Origin: Magicicada septendecula
Lineage: Eukaryota; Arthropoda; Insecta; Hemiptera; Cicadidae
Reading direction: 5' to 3'
Length of the DNA stretch: 64,000 bases
Assembly (NCBI GenBank): GCA_034769895.1
Contig: CM068369.1
Location: 144,047,574 to 144,111,573, forward strand
Shown: positions 41,632-51,957 of the stretch, piece by piece
Position numbering within the stretch: the stretch's first letter is position 1
Layout of the letters: the number at the start of each line of letters is the position of its first letter
Translations under genes and position numbers: made by a program
Notes under the pieces: model-generated
What the model was told of the DNA's origin: nothing
Seen by the model: the letters and a program-made list of their open reading frames with translations, nothing else
Databases searched by the model: none

Positions 41632-43164
41632 ACTATATATCTAAATCGCCCAGAGGTCCACCCTTATGCCTGAACGAGGTTGACCACACACACACACACA
41701 CACACACACACATTCCGGCTTCTTGTACAGAACCGTTTACATATATACAGAATCTAAATAATACATGTTTATCCATGTGTCGCACTTTATAAGAAACCGG
41801 GTTTTTGTGTGCTCAAGTGCGTGTACACTATCGTTGAATTACATAAAACATCCGTTTTGTTTTGAATCCGTTAAACTGAAGCTGAGAATTTTGGTACTCG
41901 ATAGTTTCATAGCAGTCATAATGGTTTCAAATAATTTACAAAACTGCAGAATATTTGCTAGCTGTCATGAATTTAACGTAGGCCAACAACCTCAGTAAAA
42001 CTTGTCGATAAACTTGTTTAAAATTACTTAAAGCATTTTTTCTCACAGGTGATGCTTACAAATAGGAACAGGCCTAATCGATTGCAGCTCTGTCACAGTT
42101 GCTTTCAACATTAGCTAATTAAAAACTACCTTACTATTTTACTAGAGGTTGCTTCAATACAACACTCTATTGTTCCTACTTTAGATCATCAGGTCCAAAA
42201 ATACTGGTACTTGATTATGCGCGTATATTATTGTCTTTATACTACCGCTATGTGCAGTGGAACGAATGATTAATCTATAAACATTTTCTAACGACTACGC
42301 GTTAAACACGGAACGAGGTTCCGTCTACGTTCTACCCAAAGTTCTTTACGTCGCGAAGAATGGATTCGCGCCTTACGGATTTTTTCGAGTTGGCCGTAGT
42401 AATCGACGACAACGCGCTCCGTTTTTGATCTTCATATACGACATCAGGCGTCTGCGTAAACTCGTCAGGAAACGTTGATCCGAACACAGAGGATAGCCCG
42501 AGCCTGACCCCAAGCCCGAGCCCGCTCGTCTCACCTCCTGGGTCGCTTGGAAGGGACGAGACGACATAACGTTGTTTTAATTATACGTAATTGACACAAC
42601 GATACGTATGCATCTAGTTATACGATTCACTACAATAATTTATGTCAGTGTATTTCACAATACCCGACTGGTTACAGGAAATTCTTGTTACAACTGTTGC
42701 ATCATATCGCCGTGAAACAGTATGGTGCAAAAAAGAATTCAGATGTGAGTCCTAGGGCTGAAGAACAATAGGGGTAGCCCGAAGTAGTGTGTTAAACAGC
42801 GTTCTAGAAGAGGAAACGGAGGTGGCTTTTAGTGGGTCGGGTATAATACTTGAACCCAGAGACCCCGGAAGTGGGGACCCTTCCAGATATTTATTGAGAG
42901 CAAATTTTTCCACCTTCCCTCCTTTAAAAAAAATCTTTAAAACTGCTGTATAGAGACTAACTTTCATCATATCAGGCTGCTGTCAGTCTGTCTAGAAATT
43001 TTAATAAATCTTGTGACGTTCACTTCGCGGTGTGTTTTAGTAATTACTTACCAGCCTTAATTTCGGCGTTGAATTTCTCCGAAAAGTGAAATCGCAGACA
43101 ACATCCGACCCTATAACTATTACAAACAACTCGAAGAACACAAGTCAGTACCAACAAAACGTGA
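41632..43164. other. Noncoding DNA
   Basis: Contains (CA)n at 41685-41711 and a GC-richer patch at 42300-42560 with a minus-strand 64-codon frame of no recognisable family. No supported gene. Confidence 0.45.
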
Positions 43165-43171
43165 CAGAAAC

Positions 43172-43203
43172 CGCAGCCAACGAAATAGACAGGCCTGGGT
43201 GCG
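43172..43203 (+). repeat. P-like element left terminal inverted repeat
   Basis: 32 bp, two mismatches to the right repeat, directly preceded by CAGAAAC. Confidence 0.88.
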
Positions 43204-43404
43204 CGGTTGTCACGTGACCATCGGAGTCGGAGGTGTGAAGCGAGCTTCGTTGGTTTAGCGTTCGCTACACGTGTAGTTGCTTTAAGTTTTTTTGTTATTT
43301 GTGTTTGTACAAAGTTGTCGTTTGTGTCAGTTGGATATATAAAAAAGCTTTTGTGTCACTTGGATTAATAAAACGGATATAATCTCGCTATATTTTATTC
43401 TAAG

Positions 43405-43815
43405 GTAAGCGTTTCTGTTTTTCTTTCTTGTACACTAAAGAGGTTAGGTTACACGTGGTACACTGTGAGCTTTAAGAATTTAATTATAATTAAATGTTTT
43501 TTCACTGGGATATACTTTGTAATATTTAAATATTATCTTCTTAACTTTGTAGATAATGGTAATAATATAGAAATTTCATCTAATATGACATTAATAGCAA
43601 ACGCTATTACAACCTGTTATTCTATATTTTGATCTTCTATAGTATATTTACTGTGTCACTTTATATATACTATATACTTTACATATTTTATCTTCTTCCA
43701 CTTTAAATATGACTCAAATCATTTTAAGTCCACAGAGGGTTAAATAATGTAGCCTATATCTAAATTTTGAATAAAATTTGGGATACCATTTTCTTAAAAT
43801 AATGTATTCTTTCAG
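43405..43815 (+). other. Probable 5' UTR intron of the P-like transposase gene
   Basis: A strong donor (TAAG/GTAAGC, GT at 43405) and acceptor (TTCTTTCAG, AG at 43814-43815) bracket an AT-rich 411-bp stretch. The acceptor lies 26 nt before the THAP start codon. Confidence 0.5.
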
Positions 43816-43841
43816 TGTTCATTCCATTCAAAGACTTCACC

Positions 43842-44570
43842 ATGCCTCGACATTGCAGCGTCTATGGCTGTCGATCAAATTATGATGGACCACCTGTTTT
43901 TACATTTTCATTACCAAAAGATAAAACACTGAAATCACAGTGGTTAAGGAAAATTCCAACAGATCTTTCAAAATTGAAGCATCCGATTATATGTGTAAAA
44001 CATTTTCGTGAAGAAGATGTGATACTGACAGATACTGTACCTGTAAAAGGTGTATTAAAGACTTTTCCTAGGAAACTACCAAAGCTTAAAGAAGGGTCTT
44101 TGCCATGTATTTTTCCAAATGCTCCACATTATTTAAGTACAACTCAACGTACTTCACGTCGCTTGATTGATGCAGAAAATGGAAGTGTTGAAGCTGCTAT
44201 AAAACACAGTTTAATAAGTCATGAAGCATATTTGCAAAAGGATACTATTAGTAGCATAGATGATGTTTATAAATTCCTTAATAACAAAAAAGATCTTTTT
44301 AAAAAATGGGTATTAATAAAATGTGACAATAAAGTTTTAATATGCCTAATGTCAATTAAAGATGATATTCCAAATGTTGAGGCAAATATCACAGTTTATG
44401 AAAATTTGGAGTTTTCAGCTTTTTTGGGAAAAGTTAAACTAACTAAGTTTCCCTTCAGTAAAGCCAAATTAGATGAACTGAAATCATTTAATATCTTAGA
44501 GCAATTTTTATATTTTATTGAACAAGAGGTGGATAATAAATTAAGTTTTAATATTTCAATGAATCTGTAA
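43842..44570 (+). CDS. P-like transposase, N-terminal THAP DNA-binding domain
   Basis: Starting at ATG 43842 (MPRHCSVYGC), residues 1-85 form a THAP zinc finger: C5, C10, W34, C51 and H54 (CVKHF), giving C-x4-C-x40-C-x2-H, then a TFPRKLP segment in place of the AVPTF box. This domain binds the element ends. A helical region follows. The frame stops at 44570, while homologous coding continues in another phase from about 44540, indicating one small indel rather than two genes. An open extension of 9 codons upstream of the ATG is probably intron/UTR. Confidence 0.88.
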   Translation: MPRHCSVYGCRSNYDGPPVFTFSLPKDKTLKSQWLRKIPTDLSKLKHPIICVKHFREEDVILTDTVPVKGVLKTFPRKLPKLKEGSLPCIFPNAPHYLSTTQRTSRRLIDAENGSVEAAIKHSLISHEAYLQKDTISSIDDVYKFLNNKKDLFKKWVLIKCDNKVLICLMSIKDDIPNVEANITVYENLEFSAFLGKVKLTKFPFSKAKLDELKSFNILEQFLYFIEQEVDNKLSFNISMNL

Positions 44571-44662
44571 TTGATCATGCTGTAGAACTGCTGGAAACTA
44601 GTCCTGGTTTTGCAGAGAAAGAAAATTTAAATTTTATTGTTGAGCAATTAAACTTACTACAA

Positions 44663-46636
44663 GTGCCTAGAAATAACGCTAAATATAACAACAAAACAAT
44701 GCTGTTTTCATCTACACTTTATGTGCATTCCCCATCAGCATATAATGCATTACGGAAATGTGGTTTTTTATTGTTACCTCACCCGAGAAATTTACAGAAA
44801 CTAATTTGTAATTTTTCACTTAAAGACAGTAGTGTTACTGGTAGCATTGATTATTTAAAAACACGTGTAAGCTTTTTGCAACCACATGAACTTTTGGTTT
44901 GTTTAAATATAGATGAAATTTATATGCAGCCACGTATTTGTTTTAAAGGTGGGTCTATACATGGCACAAGTGTTTTTTATCCTGATAAAGCAGCTAAAAC
45001 AGCCCAAGTTTTTATGTTATCATCAGTCTTTTCTAAGTATAGGGATGTTGTCTGCATAGCTCCTGTATTAAATTTAACAAGTATTCAGTTGCATGGGATG
45101 ATATTAAATATTCTTAAAGAAGTCGAAAACCTTGGTTTTAAAGTTCTGGCGATAATTTCTGACAACAATTCTGTAAAGAGGAGAGCATTTGAATTATTTA
45201 CCCCCAATAAAAGTTTAAAAGCCCACATTCAACATCCCTTTGACCCTTCTAGGTTGTTATTTTTTATTTTTGATACTGTTCATATTTTAAAGTGTATCAG
45301 AAATAACTGGCAGAGCAAAAAAAATGATGATGGTTCTTTGTGTTTCATTGATACGGACAATGATAATATTCTTTTTACAGCAAAATATAGACATCTTGAG
45401 AAGTTGTATGAAACTGAAAAAAACTCTTTAGCAAAGTTTGGCCACCTGTTATCGTATAAAGTATTGTACCCATCATCAATCCAAAAACAAAATGTTAAAT
45501 TAGCTTTAAAGTTAATGAATGAAAAAAATGTTGCTGCTTTAAAACATGTGTCTAAATATCATCCTGATTTATTTCCTGGGGTTAATGAGACGATTAAATT
45601 TATGGAAATAATTATTAATTGGTGGAAAATCGTAGATGTGAAAAGTGTGTTTGAAGGTGAGAGATTTAATGATGCTTTTAGAGAAGCAATCAAGCCTGAA
45701 AAAAATTTTCAAATTGATTTCTTAAAAAAAATGTGCTTATGGCTTAAAAAATGGAGATTATCTGTGCAGTTTTCAAAAGCGTTATCACCTCAAACATTTC
45801 AGTCACTTATCATAACTAATGAAGCATTTATAGAATTAATACCATATGTCTTTAGAACTTATGGCAGCAGCTATATCTTGCTCAGCAAATTCCAAAATGA
45901 CAGTTTGGAAAGCAGATTTAGCACATATCGGCAACTGAGTGGTTCCAATTATTACATTAGTTACACTGAAATTTTAGAAAATGAAAAAAAAATAAGGTTT
46001 AGGAATACTGTAATATTATCTTCTGAAAAAGTAAATGTTTCTCTGAAAACTCTAATACCATCTTCTGAAAATCACTATGATATTGATACACATGAATTTT
46101 CTGAAATAGTTGACGAAACATTCTGTTTTGAACTGATACCAAAAACTATATTGCCTGTATTAGTATATATTGGGGGGTTCACAACATATAGAGTTTTGAA
46201 GACAAATAAGTGTGAATTATGTACGAATTGGATGGAGTGTAATAAGGAATTGAATGTAGAAGATGAAATAAATGATTTCACCCTAGATATGGACAGAGGC
46301 AAGTTAAAAATTCCAAAAAAATGTGTCGTAGTTGCTATTGGCATTGTTTGGCATGTTATAAATAAAATTTTTGATAAATTTCTGGCATCTTTTATGCAAA
46401 TGAACCACCAGTTGTGTCTTTTGAATAAAATTAGTTTAATATTACTAAGCAGAGAGTCTGAGAACTTCCCATTTAAAGACTCGTGTTTATGCAATCAAAC
46501 ACTCTTGTCAAAACTGGAATGCATAGTTTTAATTGCTTCAAAAAATTTTATAAATAATGTAGTAAAATCTTTGAATGATAAGCAAAAATATGACAGACAA
46601 AATGATATGCGTAAAGTAAAAACACTTTGTAAGTAG
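44663..46636 (+). CDS. P-like transposase, catalytic RNase H-like region
   Basis: The frame is open back to about 44540; the listed start is a GTG inside it. CLNIDEIYMQPRICFKGG holds the first catalytic Asp and LAIISDNNSVKRRAF the second. HPFDPSRLLFFIFDTVHILK and KCIRNNW mark the following P-type region with its inserted domain (about residues 175-400), and NDSLESRFSTYRQLSG supplies the candidate catalytic Glu. The C-terminus has CELCTNWMEC. This is the enzyme that excises and reinserts P elements. It ends at 46636, about 420 bp before the right inverted repeat. Catalytic residues look intact; only the upstream frame break argues against activity. Confidence 0.88.
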   Translation: MPRNNAKYNNKTMLFSSTLYVHSPSAYNALRKCGFLLLPHPRNLQKLICNFSLKDSSVTGSIDYLKTRVSFLQPHELLVCLNIDEIYMQPRICFKGGSIHGTSVFYPDKAAKTAQVFMLSSVFSKYRDVVCIAPVLNLTSIQLHGMILNILKEVENLGFKVLAIISDNNSVKRRAFELFTPNKSLKAHIQHPFDPSRLLFFIFDTVHILKCIRNNWQSKKNDDGSLCFIDTDNDNILFTAKYRHLEKLYETEKNSLAKFGHLLSYKVLYPSSIQKQNVKLALKLMNEKNVAALKHVSKYHPDLFPGVNETIKFMEIIINWWKIVDVKSVFEGERFNDAFREAIKPEKNFQIDFLKKMCLWLKKWRLSVQFSKALSPQTFQSLIITNEAFIELIPYVFRTYGSSYILLSKFQNDSLESRFSTYRQLSGSNYYISYTEILENEKKIRFRNTVILSSEKVNVSLKTLIPSSENHYDIDTHEFSEIVDETFCFELIPKTILPVLVYIGGFTTYRVLKTNKCELCTNWMECNKELNVEDEINDFTLDMDRGKLKIPKKCVVVAIGIVWHVINKIFDKFLASFMQMNHQLCLLNKISLILLSRESENFPFKDSCLCNQTLLSKLECIVLIASKNFINNVVKSLNDKQKYDRQNDMRKVKTLCK

Positions 46637-47054
46637 TCACTGAAGTAATGGATTTTTACAGAAATGAATGTTTACATGTTAATCTCATAAAATTGAATAC
46701 AATATTTGTATGTTAATTTTTCTGTTAATATTTGTATGTTTTTCCAGAATTAATAAATTTAATATAACAATTAAACATTAGTATTTATTTATTAACAAGA
46801 CACAAGACAATAAAAGAAACGTAACAAAATATGTAATTTTGTTGAGCTAGAATGAAAGGAACTCCAATCTTTTTTCAAATTTTACTGAATATATTCTGAA
46901 TAAAATTATATAAAACTTGGTTTGGTTTATTAAAAACGAAACAATGAATGTGTCAAAGCGAAATCTTATTCGTTTGAAATTTATTTGTCAGCCGACGCAA
47001 AAGACGATGAGAAAGCTCGCCTCGGTTGGTCACGTGATGTCTCTCTTATGACGT

Positions 47055-47086
47055 CGCGCCCGGGCCTGTCTATTTCGTTGGCTGCG
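47055..47086 (-). repeat. P-like element right terminal inverted repeat
   Basis: Reverse complement of the left repeat (30/32), directly followed by CAGAAAC. Confidence 0.88.
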
Positions 47087-47100
47087 CAGAAACCGAACAG

Positions 47101-47225
47101 GGAGAAGAAGAAGAAGAAGAAAAGGAGAGGAGGAGGAGAAGGAGGGAAGGTAAGGTGTAGAGGGAGAGAGAGAGAGGGGGGGAGAGAGAGAGAGTGAGAG
47201 AGTGAGAGAGAGAGAGAGAGAGAGC
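47101..47225. repeat. Purine-rich (GAA)n/(GA)n microsatellite
   Basis: GAAGAAG runs followed by GA dinucleotides just right of the P-like element. ORFs through it are repeat artefacts. Confidence 0.88.
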
Positions 47226-48142
47226 TATTGTACACGACAATTAGCTGTTTAACATGGGTGCAATTCTATGACAGAAAATAGAATAACAAATGGTATAAAG
47301 AAAAGATAAAACATGGTGATATTTGAAGCGTAGGAATGCCACAGCATTTCACGAATACACCGTTGAAAACCCGTATACACAAACAGCATTAATCATTATA
47401 TATAAAAATTCAGTCTGCGTATGTTTGTGCTCGCAAAACTCGAAAAGTAGTCGGTCGATTGACTTGAAATTTTGACACAACGTTGCATTCGAATACGCGC
47501 GTGTTTTTATAGTAAAATGAAATTTTGACGCAACGTTGCATTCGAAAACGTGTGTGTTTTCGAAAATCGAATTAATTTCTTTCGTTTCTTTCCAGTTGGT
47601 CGTCTTCTGTGTTTTCGCGGGCCATAGTACGCGTTTTACGAGTTGAAGAAGAAGAGAAAAGTTGTTGTTTTTGTTCACATTGATGTGCATAATCAATCGT
47701 TGGAAGTGATTTGATTATCTGGGAAGTGATTTGATTATCTGTTTTCGAAAAACGAAATGTGAGTTAATTTGATACCGAATGTTGTACTATTCAATTCAAT
47801 TCATTTGTTTTGTTTTGGAAATGATTTAATTATCTGTTTTCGAAAATCAAAATGTGAGTTACTTTGATTTTGATTGTTGCATTCAATTCAATTTATTTCT
47901 TTCGTTTTTTTTTCCAGTTGATCGTCGTCTGTGTTTTCACCAGCCAAAGTACGAGTTGAATCGAGAAGAAGAAGAGCAGCACAATCGTCTCAACAACGCC
48001 AAGAACAATTAGATAAGACGTATACAGTTGCAATATCTGAATGATCGAGCTTCATATCCTTAAGTCATAATAAAAGAGTCTTAGTCATAGTACGGCAGCC
48101 TTTAGTCTTAAGTCATCGTAACACATTCATTAATCATCTGTA

Positions 48143-48858
48143 ATGCCTCGCCCACGTTCGAACATAGGCCGCCGTTCTCGACGCGCAATCACAGAACGTC
48201 AAAGGAGATCAAACCGCACTGATCAAGAACGTTTAGACGATAATGAACGTGTTAGAGTCAGAACTTCTCAAAGGCGAGCAGAAGAATCGGCAGATCAGCG
48301 GGAAGAAAGACTTGAAGTCTACGAGTTGAATCGAGAAGAAGAAGAGCAGCACAATCGTCTCAACAACGCCAAGAACAATTAGATCAACAGCGAAGACGTA
48401 TGCAGTTGCAATATCTGAATGACCGAGCTTCATATCACCGAATTGCTTTTTCATACAAAACGGATATTCAATACAATACCTCATGTAAATTTGTTCAAAT
48501 CGGAAAAATGGACAAAGTTTGTCCGCACTGCACAGCAATGAAATTTAAAGGAGAAACCCCGGGAATGTGCTGCGCGAGCGGAAAAGTGAAGCTACCTGAA
48601 CTTGAGCAGCCAAAAGAACCACTGAAAAGTTTGTTAAATGGAATTACTGATGATTCAAAACATTTCCTCAAAAACATCAGAAATTACAATTCCTGTTTTC
48701 AGATGACTCCATTCGGCGCTAACGTTATAGCGGAGCATTTTATGCCGACATTTAAAATTCAGGGATTTACCACAGAGCTGGCTCTTTGCTTCCTTTTCCC
48801 AGCAATAACCATAAATTTCTCCAAATCTACTTCATCGAAGATGAAAATGACCAATTGA
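48143..48858 (+). pseudogene. Helitron Rep N-terminal region, frameshifted
   Basis: The first frame (48143-48382, from MPRPRSNIGRRSRRA) is Arg/Glu-rich and stops; the next (48400-48858) has RASYHRIAFSY and a CPHCTAMKFKGETPGMCCASGK zinc-binding motif, then LLNGITDDSKHFLKNIRNYN, standard for the N-terminus of Helitron proteins. The two frames differ in phase. The segment 48317-48437 is duplicated from 47948-48059 (or the reverse). Confidence 0.82.
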
Positions 48859-48907
48859 ATGCACGCTGCCAAATCTCTACTGGATCAGAAGGCATATTGT
48901 TGAGTCG

Positions 48908-50539
48908 TTGCAAAAAATGTTACATGACAACAATAATTTAATTCGGATGTTCAAAAATACGATTGATCTCATGCCATCAGACAGCCATAGAATTGTTATT
49001 CGTGCTGATCAAACACCAGCCAGTGAGCATGTCAGACGCTATAACGCGCCAACAATTGATGAGGTAGCAATTGTCATGGTTGGAGAAGACTTTCATCCTC
49101 GCGATATCGTTTTGCAGCGCAGAAATGAGCAACAACAAAGAATTGCTGACACTCATAGATGCTACGATCCATTGCAATATCCAATTATGTTTCCAGACGG
49201 TCAAGATGGTTATCATTTCAACATCAAAATGATAAACACAGTCACAGGTGAACACACAGGCAAAAAAGATAGTTCAATGAATTATTATTCCTATCGGATT
49301 ATGGTACGTGAAAATGAAGATAACCATATTCTGAAATGCCGTCAGCTCTTCCATCAGTACATCGTCGATATGTACGCGAAAATAGAGTGGGAACGACTAC
49401 TATTCATTAGGCTCAATCAAAAGAAACTGAGATCAGAAGAATATATACATTTGAGAGACGCGATAAGCAATGATGGTGATATAAGCAACATAGGAAAGAT
49501 CACCATATTGCCTGCCACATATACTGGTAGTCCGCGACATGTGCACGAATATGCGTAGGACGCTATTACGTATGTGCGGAAATATGGTCGTCCTGATCTT
49601 TTCATTACATTTACATGTAATCTAGCATGGGATGAAATAAAAGAGTTACTACTTCCAGGACAAACTCCTACTGATTTCCACGACATAACAGCACGCGTTT
49701 TCAAACAAAAGCTAAAGACATTAATTGATTTCATCACTTCACTACACGTTTTCGGAGAAACACAGTGTTGGATGTACTCTGTGGAGTGGCAAAAAAGAGG
49801 ATTGCCACATGCGCACATTCTAATATGGCTTACTGTGAAGATAATGCCAAATGAAATCGATAAAGTAATATCTGCCGAAATACCAGATGTCACAATTGAT
49901 AATGAGTTGTTTGAAGTTGTGACCAAGAACACGATACACGGACCATGTGGAGCAATCAATACAAATTCACCGTGTATGATCGATGGAAAATGCTCTAAAC
50001 GGTATCCTCGAGAGTTGTTAAAAGACACAATTACTGGCAATTATGGTTACCCACTATATCGACGAAGAAGTACAGAAGACAATGGAAAAGCAATTACTTT
50101 GAAAGTGAGAGGAAATGACATTGAAGTCGGTAATCGTTGGGTTGTTCCATATTCACCACTTTTATCGAAAAATTTCAAAGCACATATCAACGTTGAGTAT
50201 TGCAATTCTGTGAAATCCACAAAATACATTTGTAAATACGTCAACAAAGGCAGCGATATGGCCGTGTTTGGAGTTTCAACAAAAAGTAATTTAGATGAAA
50301 TCTCTCAATATCAAATCGGTAGATATATCAGCAGCAATGAAGCTGTGTGGCGTATTTTAGGATTCCCAATCCACGAGAGGGATCCAACTGTCGTTCATCT
50401 TGCTGTCCATCTTGAAAACGGACAAAGAGTGTATTTCACGGAACAAAACATACAGGACAGAGCAACAAATCCACCGAACACAACATTAACAGCGTTTTTT
50501 TTCTATTATGTCAAGCAGATGATTTTGCAAGAACTTTAA
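48908..50539 (+). pseudogene. Helitron Rep nuclease region with premature stop
   Basis: Frames 48908-49558 and 49574-50539 are in the same phase, separated by one TAG at 49556-49558. Motifs: YDPLQYPIMFPDGQDG, RPDLFITFTCNLAWDEIKEL, the HUH motif in KRGLPHAHILIWL, CSKRYPRELL and the catalytic KYICKYVNKGSD, containing the Tyr/Lys of Rep. A WRILGFPIHERDPTVVHL segment follows. The frame ends at 50539, before the helicase. The HUH nuclease makes the single-strand cuts of rolling-circle transposition, but the stop and truncation make this copy inactive. Confidence 0.88.
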
Positions 50540-50639
50540 TGTATGCAGACATTCCGACTTATTACACTTGAGTAGTAATAAAATGGGAACGAGAGGACAA
50601 GGTCATCCCCCCTCCCCCTCCCCACAATGTTATCAAAAC

Positions 50640-50770
50640 AAACATACGTCATCAGGTCATCGTCCCCCTTGTAAACAAACACACGTCATCAGGTCATCGT
50701 CCCCTTGTAAACAAACATACGTCATCAGGTCATCGTCCCCTTGTAAACAAACATACGTCACCGGGGGGGT
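50640..50770 (+). repeat. 36-bp minisatellite, about 3.3 copies
   Basis: Unit ACGTCATCAGGTCATCGTCC + CCTTGTAAACAAACAT starts at 50646, 50683, 50719 and 50755 (last copy partial; first unit has one extra C). It begins about 100 bp after the Helitron truncation point. The following 50.80-50.90 kb has dyads such as AACGTATACGTT. Confidence 0.9.
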
Positions 50771-50917
50771 CATCATCCCCCCTCCCGCCTGACATCATCG
50801 GTTCAACGTATCAACATATACGTCAAGTATCGTGTACGTCATCGCATCATAAACGTAACGTATACGTTGAGTAACGTATACGTCATCGCACGGTTGTATT
50901 ATCTTGAAAATATGATT

Positions 50918-51001
50918 TAGTCGACTGCGGTAAAATAGCTTCCTATAATATCAGGTATTAAGTGTACCTCCTTCGTAGGTTCAATTCCCCCATTCGACTA
51001 A
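50918..51001 (+). tRNA. tRNA-like sequence, low confidence
   Basis: TAGTCGA at 50918-50924 is perfectly complementary to TCGACTA at 50994-51000. GGTTCAATTCC (50978-50988) matches the tRNA B box at all but one position. A run of seven T follows at about 51007, a Pol III-type terminator. The length (about 83 nt) would fit a long-variable-arm tRNA. However, the T stem has mismatches and the D and anticodon arms do not fold well, so this may be a decayed tRNA, a tRNA-derived repeat or chance. Confidence 0.28.
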
Positions 51002-51095
51002 TTCATATTTTTTTATTTTTTTTTTATTTTTTATTTTTTTAAGAAATGATTTAGATTTTCTCATCGGTTTAGTTGAGCAGTAACACCACATCGAG

Positions 51096-51602
51096 ATGGA
51101 TCGATCATCGTGTTTAACAGCAGCGAAGTTATTAAAAGATTTTTTCGAAAACGAAGGTTTTGATTTTATAGAAGATTCGTGTGATATTGTGTGTAATAAT
51201 AAATGTGGTTTTGTAACGAAAACATATCATACTATAACACATATTCAGTTTATTCACAAACTTTTACACCCGAAATGTAAAAATGTTCGTTATATACCAT
51301 ACAAATACGAAAACTTTGCCAAATCAAAAGAATCTATTGAAAATTATTCAGAAGCGAAAAAGTGTGTTGCTATAACTGAAGAAATGATGGTGACTACATT
51401 TTATTCTTGGCCAAAACGTGCACCATCAGTTGATAAACTTGTGTCAGCCGGATTTTTTTATACAGGAACCAGTGATGAGGTTATGTGTGTAGAGTGTAAA
51501 GTTCTTCTATATGATTGGAACTCTAACGACGATCCGTGGATTGAACATGAAAAAGCGTCGCCGAATTGTTTATTAGTTAAATTATACAATAAACAGTTTT
51601 AG
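51096..51602 (+). CDS. BIR-domain protein (IAP-like)
   Basis: 168 aa from ATG 51096, intronless. The C-terminal half (about 100-163) is a baculovirus-IAP-repeat zinc module: TFYSWPKRAP, LVSAGFFYTGTSDEVMCVEC and NDDPWIEHEKASPNC, fitting C-x2-C-x16-H-x6-C with the conserved GF-YTG and DPW-EH. Such domains bind caspases or pro-apoptotic proteins in the cytoplasm. There is only one BIR and no RING finger, so any block would be by binding rather than ubiquitylation. The N-terminal 95 residues have no recognised domain. It is the leftmost gene of the virus-like block and precedes the kinase gene on the same strand; host-derived cargo is likely. Confidence 0.82.
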   Translation: MDRSSCLTAAKLLKDFFENEGFDFIEDSCDIVCNNKCGFVTKTYHTITHIQFIHKLLHPKCKNVRYIPYKYENFAKSKESIENYSEAKKCVAITEEMMVTTFYSWPKRAPSVDKLVSAGFFYTGTSDEVMCVECKVLLYDWNSNDDPWIEHEKASPNCLLVKLYNKQF

Positions 51603-51957
51603 ATAAAAAACAGCGTCATTATTTATAATAAGAATTGGAAAGACAGTTGTAATTACTCAACCATGAAGTAGAGACGGAACTACAAGATGACTAACGATAA
51701 TTGCGTACTTCACCTTTATCAAGTCACGCGCTCAGAGTTGCAATTGATTACATACGGAAACTGGTTTGAAAATAATGGGTTTTGCTATTTCTCCTTCTTA
51801 ACAACATTGCACAGCATATCTACACACGGAACGGAAATTAATTATGTTATTTTTGTTATTTCCTTTTCCTGATGACATTGACAGTTTTACTATATAACAT
51901 GAAACTATTGTTAACTCAATCACAGTTACTTCTAACGAAGAATAAGCTACTTTAACT
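51603..51957. other. Intergenic, BIR to kinase gene
   Basis: 355 bp. A 61-codon plus-strand frame (51687-51872) has no family features and is not called. Confidence 0.45.

Larger units (their letters stand above)
43172..47086 (+). mobile_element. P-like DNA transposon with THAP-domain transposase
   Basis: Terminal inverted repeats: 43172-43203 and the reverse complement of 47055-47086 match at 30 of 32 positions (outermost CGCAGCCAACGAAATAGACA). Both subterminal regions carry TCACGTGACCA. The 7-base direct repeat CAGAAAC flanks both ends (43165-43171, 47087-47093). The interior encodes a THAP domain followed by a P-type transposase core. P elements usually make 8-bp duplications, so either one base has changed or the boundary is off by one. 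Apart from one frame break the copy looks complete. Confidence 0.88.
47393..50545 (+). mobile_element. Helitron, decayed and truncated before the helicase
   Basis: The probable 5' terminus is TCATTATATATAAAAATTCA at 47393, preceded by A, the usual TC start and A/T target. It is followed by typical leader text (GGTCGATTGACTTGAAATTTTG). Rep/Helitron-like N-terminal coding covers 48143-50539 with frame breaks. Coding ends abruptly at about 50539; no helicase domain or 3' hairpin-CTRR end was found. Leader and N-terminal coding contain a direct duplication (47.95 and 48.32 kb). Confidence 0.8.

Noticed and set aside
42373..42567. 64-codon GC-rich minus-strand ORF
   Set aside because: Low-complexity Ser/Gly/Arg composition, no homologous motif; likely chance.
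46981..47235. Ser/Leu- or Lys/Arg-rich ORFs
   Set aside because: Translation of the purine-rich microsatellite next to the P-like element.
50640..50770. CRISPR-like array of 36-bp repeats
   Set aside because: Repeats are contiguous with no unique spacers, in eukaryotic transposon-rich DNA; it is a minisatellite.
51687..51872. 61-codon ORF between the BIR and kinase genes
   Set aside because: No family features, no conserved context; length expected by chance.
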